DNA of 64,000 nucleotides from Aliihoeflea aestuarii (GTDB taxonomy: Bacteria > Pseudomonadota > Alphaproteobacteria > Rhizobiales > Rhizobiaceae). A program made the translations under genes and the position numbers. The stretch covers positions 434,001 through 498,000 of the forward strand of contig NZ_JAAAMK010000002.1 of the NCBI RefSeq assembly GCF_024105665.1, read 5' to 3'. The notes under the pieces are model-generated. The model saw nothing but the letters and a program-made list of their open reading frames with translations, was not told the DNA's origin and ran no database searches. Positions 58,645 through 64,000 of this stretch are shown here, piece after piece. The stretch's first letter is position 1; every line of letters begins with the position of its first letter.

Positions 58645-60399
58645 CTAGCGCATTTCCGCCGGCGCATCCGCGCCGACAAGCGCAAGTCCGGACGAAAGAA
58701 CGTTGGACACCGCCTGCACCATTCCGAGCCTGGCACGCGTCAATTCTGGATCGTTAACCTTAACAAAGCGTAAGTCGTTATTATCGGTGCCCCGGTTCCA
58801 GTGTCCGTGGAACGCGCTCGCGAGGTCGTAGAGGTAAAAGGCGAGGCGATGCGGCTCCTGCGCCTGCGCGGCCTGCTCGACCACGCGCGGATATTCGACC
58901 AGCTTGCGGATCAGCGCCAGTTCGCCCTCGTCGGTCAGTCGGAAGCTTGCATCCTTCATCGCCTGCGGTTCGATCCAGTCCGTACCGAGCTGGTCCTGCG
59001 CCTGCCGGAAGACTGAATGGCAACGTGCCGAGGCGTATTGAACGTAGAAAACCGGATTGTCCTTCGATTTCTCCGTCACCTTGGCGAAGTCGAAATCAAG
59101 CGGCTCGGAACTCTTGCGATAAAGCATCATGAAACGGATGGCATCGCGCCCGACCTCGTCGACAACCTCGCGCAAGGTCACGAATTCCCCTGCCCGCTTC
59201 GACATGCGAACGGGCTCGCCGTCGCGCAGCAGCTTGACGAGCTGGCACAGAAGAACGGTCACTTCGAGTTCGTCCCCGGCGAGCGCCTTGGCAAGCGCTT
59301 CGAGCCGCTTCACATAGCCGCCATGGTCGGCGCCCAGAACGAAAACAAGCTCCTCGAATCCGCGCTGATACTTGTCCTTCATATAGGCGACGTCGGCCGC
59401 AAAATATGTGAACGCGCCGTCCGACTTGATCAGCGGCCGGTCGATGTCGTCGCCCACCGCTGTGGACTTGAACAGCGTCTGCTCGCGGTCTTCCCAGTCG
59501 TCGGGAAGCTGGCCCTTGGGCGGCGGCAGCTTGCCCTTGTAGACGTGGCCCTTGAGCGTCAAATCATTGATGGCCGACAGGATCGCCCCGCCGTTGCCGC
59601 CATGCAGGCTGCGCTCGGAAAAGAACACGTCGTGATGGACGTTGAGAGCAGCAAGATCGTCGCGGATCATCGCCATCATGGCGTTGATAGTCCGGTCCTT
59701 GACGATGCCAAGCGCATCCCCGCTCGGCATTTCGAGAAGCTTCGAGCCGAACTCAGCCGCGAGCGCCTGCCCGACCGGAACCAGATAGTCGCCCGGATAA
59801 AGCCCTGCCGGTATCTCGCCGATCTTCTCGCCGAGCGCTTCGCGGTAGCGCAGCATGACCGATTGCGCCACCACGTCGATCTGCGCGCCGGCATCGTTGA
59901 TGTAATATTCCTTGGTCACGTCATAACCGGCAAAAGCCAGCATATTGGCCAGCGCATCGCCGACGACCGCACCGCGGCAATGGCCGACATGCATCGGCCC
60001 GGTCGGGTTCGCCGAGACATACTCGACATTGACCTTGCGCTTCGCCCCGATCGTCGAACGGCCGTAATCGCCGCCGCCGTCGAGAATCTCGCCGAGGCGC
60101 TTTTGCCAGAACTCGTCATCGAGGCGCAGATTGACGAAGCCGGGACCGGCGACGTCCACCGCCGCAACGTCCGGCTCGCCGCCCAGCGCCTCCGCCAAGC
60201 GTTCGGCCAGCGCGCGCGGGTTCGTCTTCGCCTGCTTGGCAAGCACCATCGCGGCGTTCGTCGCCAGATCGCCGTGGCTCGGATCGCGCGGCGGCTCGAC
60301 GGTCACGCGCGAAAGATCGATGGCGCCGCCCTCGCCCTCAAGGTCGAAACCCTTCAGAATCTTCTCGATACGTGCGTTGAATTCGGCGAAAATGTTCAT
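58645..60399 (-). CDS. argS: Arginyl-tRNA synthetase
   Basis: Class I synthetase, 584 residues. The N-terminal Add-1 domain is followed by the HIGH-type motif in [17 protein letters not shown], and [13 protein letters not shown] stands at the KMSKS position. The C-terminal DALR anticodon-binding domain includes [16 protein letters not shown] and ends [17 protein letters not shown]. The ATG at 60399 begins [15 protein letters not shown]; a 39-residue upstream frame is not protein-like. It is followed by the SPOR gene after 104 bases. Confidence 0.97.
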   Translation of the reverse strand: MNIFAEFNARIEKILKGFDLEGEGGAIDLSRVTVEPPRDPSHGDLATNAAMVLAKQAKTNPRALAERLAEALGGEPDVAAVDVAGPGFVNLRLDDEFWQKRLGEILDGGGDYGRSTIGAKRKVNVEYVSANPTGPMHVGHCRGAVVGDALANMLAFAGYDVTKEYYINDAGAQIDVVAQSVMLRYREALGEKIGEIPAGLYPGDYLVPVGQALAAEFGSKLLEMPSGDALGIVKDRTINAMMAMIRDDLAALNVHHDVFFSERSLHGGNGGAILSAINDLTLKGHVYKGKLPPPKGQLPDDWEDREQTLFKSTAVGDDIDRPLIKSDGAFTYFAADVAYMKDKYQRGFEELVFVLGADHGGYVKRLEALAKALAGDELEVTVLLCQLVKLLRDGEPVRMSKRAGEFVTLREVVDEVGRDAIRFMMLYRKSSEPLDFDFAKVTEKSKDNPVFYVQYASARCHSVFRQAQDQLGTDWIEPQAMKDASFRLTDEGELALIRKLVEYPRVVEQAAQAQEPHRLAFYLYDLASAFHGHWNRGTDNNDLRFVKVNDPELTRARLGMVQAVSNVLSSGLALVGADAPAEMR

Positions 60400-60463
60400 C
60401 GAAGGCAAATCTCGTGACGGGGAATGACAGGCCGCATCAGCGGCGGCGCGCTTGGCGGCGGCC

Positions 60464-61663
60464 CTAACGCAAATCGGGTGTACGGTCAAACAGGCGGCGG
60501 TGTTCACGCTGCGCATATGTGTCGGTCATGCCGGCGAGAAAATCGCCCACACGGCGCGCGCGCCCGGCCTCGTCGGTCGCGATATGATCGTTTCGCCAGT
60601 CCTCGGGCAGCGCCGCATCGTCTTCCATGTACCGGTCGAAGAGATCGCGCACGATCCGGTCGGCGTCAGCTCGCACATCCATGACGTCAGGATGCCGGTA
60701 TAGGCATTTGTAAAGAAAGGACTTCAGCTCCGTTTCCGCCTTGCGCATAGCGGGCGAGAAGGTAACGAGCGTCTCGCCCGCTTCGTGCACGTCCAAGACG
60801 GATTGCGGCGCGATCCGCGCAAGATTGGCGCCGGCAGTCTCGATCACGTCCTCGACCATGAGCGTGATCTGCCGGCGCATCAGTTCATGCGCCGTGCGAA
60901 CCGGGTCGAGCGTCGGATACTGATCACGCACGCCGTGCAATATATCCGCGCACAGCGGCACATCTTCCAGCATGTCGAGCGAGATCAGCCCGGCGCGAAG
61001 GCCGTCGTCGATATCGTGCGTGTCATAGGCGATGTCGTCCGCGATCGCCGCCGCCTGCGCCTCAAGCCCGGCATGACGGTCGAGTTCGAGATCGTGAAGG
61101 GCATTGTATTCGGCAATCGCAGGCGGGATGTCGCCGGTCAGTGGTCCGTTGTGCTTCACGAGGCCTTCGAGCGTCTCCCACGACAGGTTCAGTCCGTCGA
61201 ATTGCGCATAGCGCCGCTCAAGTTCCGTGACGATCCGCAGGGACTGGGCATTGTGGTCGAAACCGCCCCAGGGTTTCATCTTGGCGTCGAGCGCATCCTC
61301 GCCCGTGTGTCCGAACGGCGTATGGCCGAAATCGTGGACGAGCGCGACCGCTTCGGCCAAGTCTTCGTCAAGACGCAGCGCACGCGCCAGTGCACGCGCG
61401 ATCTGCGACACTTCGATCGTATGCGTCAGGCGCGTGCGGTAGTGGTCGCCCTCATGCGCGATAAAGACCTGCGTCTTGTGCTTCAGGCGGCGAAAGGCGG
61501 TCGAATGGATGATCCGGTCGCGGTCGCGCTGGAACGGTGTGCGTGTCGCGCTTTCGGGCTCTGGCACCAGCCGTCCGCGCGTGGCGGCCGGATCGGTGGC
61601 GTAGGAGGCGCGCGGCCGATAGCCGAAGCCGATCTCGCCGGCGTTCAATCGTTCGTCGCTCAT
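60464..61663 (-). CDS. dgt: Deoxyguanosinetriphosphate triphosphohydrolase-like HD protein
   Basis: HD-superfamily dNTP triphosphohydrolase of 399 residues. [26 protein letters not shown] (first metal His), [17 protein letters not shown] (HD pair) and the [15 protein letters not shown] signature place it in the Dgt family, type 2. [16 protein letters not shown] carries further metal ligands. It starts with an ATG and lies 64 bases before argS. Diverges from the erpA-like gene. Confidence 0.95.
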   Translation of the reverse strand: MSDERLNAGEIGFGYRPRASYATDPAATRGRLVPEPESATRTPFQRDRDRIIHSTAFRRLKHKTQVFIAHEGDHYRTRLTHTIEVSQIARALARALRLDEDLAEAVALVHDFGHTPFGHTGEDALDAKMKPWGGFDHNAQSLRIVTELERRYAQFDGLNLSWETLEGLVKHNGPLTGDIPPAIAEYNALHDLELDRHAGLEAQAAAIADDIAYDTHDIDDGLRAGLISLDMLEDVPLCADILHGVRDQYPTLDPVRTAHELMRRQITLMVEDVIETAGANLARIAPQSVLDVHEAGETLVTFSPAMRKAETELKSFLYKCLYRHPDVMDVRADADRIVRDLFDRYMEDDAALPEDWRNDHIATDEAGRARRVGDFLAGMTDTYAQREHRRLFDRTPDLR

Positions 61664-61732
61664 GGCCGCTTTCGTTGACTTGTTCCCGCGCGCTTCATAC
61701 CTATGGTGTGAATGCGAACGCAAGGTGACGCC

Positions 61733-62083
61733 ATGGGCATCGACGCCGGAACGAACATGAAATCCGTGGAAGTGAGCGACGCCGCGATCAGGCGCGTGGC
61801 GGCGATTCTGGCCAAGGAGCCGGGAAAGTCGGCTCTGCGCGTCGCGGTCGAGGGCGGCGGCTGTTCGGGATTCTCCTATACATTCGATCTGGTCGAGGGG
61901 CAGAACGACGATGACGTCGTCATTGAGCGCGACGGTGGGCGGGTACTCATCGACGAGATTTCACTCGTCTATATGGGTGGTTCGGTCATCGATTTCGTCG
62001 ATGATCTGATGGGCCAGTCCTTCCAGATCCGCAACCCGAACGCGGTTGCCTCCTGCGGCTGCGGCACGAGCTTCGCCATCTGA
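61733..62083 (+). CDS. erpA: A-type iron-sulfur carrier (ErpA/IscA family)
   Basis: Delivers [Fe-S] clusters to apoproteins. It is 116 residues from the ATG at 61733, which has AAGGTG 7 bases upstream. The three conserved cysteines are Cys44 (GGGCSGFSY) and Cys108 and Cys110 (SCGCGTSF). Earlier and later in-frame ATGs exist at 61712 and 61757. The stop TGA is followed directly by the xth ATG, so the two are co-translated. Which A-type carrier it is cannot be settled by sequence alone. Confidence 0.92.
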   Translation: MGIDAGTNMKSVEVSDAAIRRVAAILAKEPGKSALRVAVEGGGCSGFSYTFDLVEGQNDDDVVIERDGGRVLIDEISLVYMGGSVIDFVDDLMGQSFQIRNPNAVASCGCGTSFAI

Positions 62084-62884
62084 ATGAAAATCGCGACCTG
62101 GAACATCAACGGCGTCAAGGCGCGCATCGACAACCTTTTGCATTGGCTAAGTGAAAGCCAGCCGGACATTGCCTGCCTGCAGGAAATCAAGTCGGTCGAC
62201 GAGAACTTTCCCCGCCTGGAAATCGAGGCGCTGGGCTATCACGTCGAAACGCATGGCCAAAAGGGCTTCAACGGCGTTGCCATCCTCTCCAAGCTGCGAT
62301 TCGACGAGGTCAATCGCGGCCTTGCCGGCGACGATGAGGATGTGCAGGCCCGCTTCATCGAAGGTGTCTTCTCGACCGAACGCGGCGCGCTGCGCGTCGT
62401 CTCGCTCTATCTGCCGAACGGAAATCCGGTCGATACACCCAAATTTCCCTATAAGCTCGGCTGGATGGAAAGACTGGAACGCTGGGCGCAGGCGCGGCTC
62501 GCGCTGGAGGAGCCGCTGGTGCTCGCCGGCGACTACAACGTCATCCCCGAGCCGCACGACGCACACCACCCCGAGCAATGGGTGAACGACGCGCTGTTCC
62601 AGCCGCAGACGCGGCAGTCCTTCCGACGCCTCGAAAATCTCGGCTTCACAGAAGCGTTCCGGGCCGTCAGCGACGACAAGGGCGCCTATTCCTTCTGGGA
62701 CTACCAGGCCGGCGCGTGGCAGAAGAACAACGGCATCCGCATCGACCACCTGATGCTGTCGCCGGAAGCTGCCGGCCGCCTCGTCTCCTGCGATATCGAA
62801 AAGCACACCCGCGCATGGGAAAAGCCATCGGATCATGTGCCGGTGATGATCGATCTTGACATGGCACTGGCAAAAGCCGCCTGA
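62084..62884 (+). CDS. xth: Exodeoxyribonuclease III
   Basis: AP endonuclease and 3'-5' exonuclease of base-excision repair, 266 residues. It begins MKIATWNINGVKARIDNLL. Glu34 is in CLQEIK. GDYNVIPEPHD and IRIDHLMLSP follow, and the catalytic SDHVPVMIDL is near the C-terminus. It begins immediately after the erpA stop with no gap and is closed by a strong terminator. Confidence 0.96.
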   Translation: MKIATWNINGVKARIDNLLHWLSESQPDIACLQEIKSVDENFPRLEIEALGYHVETHGQKGFNGVAILSKLRFDEVNRGLAGDDEDVQARFIEGVFSTERGALRVVSLYLPNGNPVDTPKFPYKLGWMERLERWAQARLALEEPLVLAGDYNVIPEPHDAHHPEQWVNDALFQPQTRQSFRRLENLGFTEAFRAVSDDKGAYSFWDYQAGAWQKNNGIRIDHLMLSPEAAGRLVSCDIEKHTRAWEKPSDHVPVMIDLDMALAKAA

Positions 62885-62899
62885 TCGATCTGAAATAAC

Positions 62900-62932
62900 A
62901 AGAAGAACCCGCCTCGAAGGCGGGTTCTTCTT
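62900..62932. terminator. Bidirectional terminator between xth and the BASS transporter
   Basis: A 15-bp perfect stem (AAGAAGAACCCGCCT and complement) with a 3-base loop is flanked by TTTT on plus. It lies 15 bases after xth and 4 bases after the convergent transporter stop. Confidence 0.9.
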
Positions 62933-62936
62933 TTCC

Positions 62937-63884
62937 TCACTGCACTCGATCTTGCGGATCGTTCGGCACTTTCGACAGATAGTTCGCAAGCACCGCGCCG
63001 GAGATATTGTGCCAGACGCTGAAGATCGCGCTTGGCACGGCCGCAAGCGGCGAGAAATGCGCGCTGGCTAGTGCCGCGCCCAGTCCGCTGTTCTGCATTC
63101 CGACTTCAATGCTGATCGCTTTGCGCTTGGCCATCGACATACCGACGGATCGGCCCGCAAAGAAGCCGAGCAGATAGCCGATTCCGTTGTGAAGAACGAC
63201 GACAGCGAAGATCATCAGGCCGGACGTTGCGATCGACGCCTGATTGACGGCAACGACAGCCGCAACGATCAGCACGATGCCGGCGACACTCACGAGCGGC
63301 AGGGCCGGAAGCGCGGCGCGCACGAGGCCCGGCGCGACTTTCTGGAGCGCGAAGCCCAGCGCAAGCGGGACGAGCACAACCTGAACGATGCTCAAGAACA
63401 TGCTAGCCGCATTGACCGGCAGATACTGGCTCGCCAGCAGCCATACCAGGAAAGGCGTGACGACCGGCGCCATCAGCGTCGTGACGCTCGTACACGCAAC
63501 GCTCAGCGCGATATCGCCGCGGCTGAGATAGGTCATCACATTGCTCGACGTACCGCCCGGGCAGCAGCCGACGAGGATCACGCCTGCCGCGACTTCCGGC
63601 GGCATGGGAATGATCATCGTCAGAACCAGTGCGATGAGCGGCATGATGAGGAATTGCGAGGCGACGCCGACGCCGACATCCAGCGGACGGCGCGCGACTT
63701 CGCGGAAATCGTCCAGCGACAATGTCAGGCCCATGCCGAACATGATGATACCGAGCAAGACGACGATATAGGGCGCTATGGGTGTGAAAATTGCCGGCAG
63801 GAAGAAGCCGAGAATGGCGAACAGGATGACCCACGCAGCAAATGTGCGACCGACAAAGGCCGAGAACGAGGCGACGATATTCAT
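62937..63884 (-). CDS. BASS-family (bile acid:sodium symporter-like) transporter
   Basis: A 315-residue polytopic protein with about nine or ten helices. LLGIIMFGMGLTLSLDDFREVARRP, VGCCPGGTSSNVMTYLSRGDIALSVACTSVTTL and EVGMQNSGLGAALASAHF are the conserved BASS blocks forming the sodium sites. Bacterial members carry organic anions such as pantoate or keto acids rather than bile acids. The ATG at 63884 has GGAG 6 bases upstream. A perfect 14-base palindrome sits 27-40 bases upstream. Confidence 0.93.
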   Translation of the reverse strand: MNIVASFSAFVGRTFAAWVILFAILGFFLPAIFTPIAPYIVVLLGIIMFGMGLTLSLDDFREVARRPLDVGVGVASQFLIMPLIALVLTMIIPMPPEVAAGVILVGCCPGGTSSNVMTYLSRGDIALSVACTSVTTLMAPVVTPFLVWLLASQYLPVNAASMFLSIVQVVLVPLALGFALQKVAPGLVRAALPALPLVSVAGIVLIVAAVVAVNQASIATSGLMIFAVVVLHNGIGYLLGFFAGRSVGMSMAKRKAISIEVGMQNSGLGAALASAHFSPLAAVPSAIFSVWHNISGAVLANYLSKVPNDPQDRVQ

Positions 63885-63910
63885 GAGAACTCCAATTGTC
63901 TGCGCGCGCA

Positions 63911-63924
63911 GTACCAATTGGTAC
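63911..63924. promoter_or_regulatory. Palindromic operator candidate upstream of the BASS transporter
   Basis: GTACCAATTGGTAC is a perfect 14-base palindrome 27-40 bases before the transporter ATG, where promoter or leader elements are expected. Its TTGGT/ACCAA halves resemble sites of one-component regulators; which one is unknown. Confidence 0.45.
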
Positions 63925-63957
63925 GCAGTTCGACAAGCGAGTTTGCCTCATATTATT

Positions 63958-64000
63958 TCAGCGGAATACGGCCTCGGTGTAATGATCCGTCGCCATTCCG
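63958..64000 (-). CDS. Possible 3' end of a further minus-strand gene
   Basis: Reading leftward from the window edge, one frame gives GMATDHYTEAVFR and then TGA (63960-63958). It looks protein-like, but 14 codons are too few to identify. It would lie 73 bases upstream of the BASS transporter. Confidence 0.2.
   Translation of the reverse strand, partial: GMATDHYTEAVFR

Overview
The window is a dense stretch of bacterial chromosome. Its composition (high GC with matching codon use) and gene set point to an alphaproteobacterium of the order Hyphomicrobiales (Rhizobiales). The indicators are a pyruvate dehydrogenase E1-beta that carries its own lipoyl domain, an ATP12-type F1 chaperone, a RibN-type riboflavin importer behind an FMN riboswitch, a fused SecDF, a DUF1127 mini-protein, and the conserved block dgt-argS-SPOR-nagZ-scpA-scpB-tatABC-serS-surE-pcm-nlpD. 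A family such as Phyllobacteriaceae or Aurantimonadaceae is plausible, but genus cannot be fixed from the sequence alone. I see no insertion sequence, prophage, plasmid function or CRISPR array; this is core chromosome with small lineage-specific insertions.

Layout. (1) 1-10.7 kb, minus strand: eno, ftsB, then pdhA-pdhB-pdhC, an HdeD-like membrane protein, an SGNH hydrolase, lpdA, a GlsB/YeaQ membrane protein, lipA and an edge-truncated P-loop protein. The block holds all pyruvate dehydrogenase subunits and the enzyme that completes their lipoyl cofactor. (2) 10.3-17.2 kb, minus: PRC-barrel protein, kdsA, VOC protein, pyrG, L,D-transpeptidase, secG, murI and a TrmJ-like methyltransferase (envelope precursors, CTP, RNA modification). 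(3) 17.3-21.2 kb: FMN riboswitch and ribN on plus, an alpha/beta hydrolase on minus, then icd and a secreted PRC-barrel protein on plus. (4) 21.3-28.5 kb: alaS and recA on minus, psuK-psuG on plus, an OmpA-like lipoprotein on minus, a small lipoprotein on plus. (5) 28.5-38 kb, minus: a chain reading tRNA-Leu, tig, degP-like protease, rarA, crcB, rluC, an EamA transporter and ATP12, preceded by a DUF2157/GDYXXLXY membrane pair. (6) 38.2-46.9 kb: DUF1127 and trmFO on plus; a phytoene-synthase-like protein, an Mth938-like protein, secDF and yajC on minus; a DUF815 ATPase on plus; and a LysM/LytM lipoprotein on minus. (7) 46.9-61.7 kb, minus: pcm, surE, serS, tatC, tatB, tatA, an orphan ABC ATPase, scpB, scpA, nagZ, a giant SPOR protein, argS and dgt. 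(8) 61.7-64 kb: erpA-like and xth on plus, and a BASS-family transporter on minus.

Many neighbours are translationally coupled by 1-4 base overlaps, so most minus-strand blocks are probably operons. Perfect or near-perfect GC-rich hairpins with T runs close several transcription units.

The observations most worth following are: the ribN leader, where the Shine-Dalgarno sequence lies in a 9-bp hairpin just downstream of the FMN aptamer; the side-by-side bacterial homologues of the mitochondrial complex I assembly factors NDUFAF3 and NDUFAF6 next to secDF; an orphan ABC ATPase between scpB and tatA; the acidic SPOR protein with a 45-residue tandem duplication; and several operator-like dyads. 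I found no clear new multi-gene defence or mobile system.
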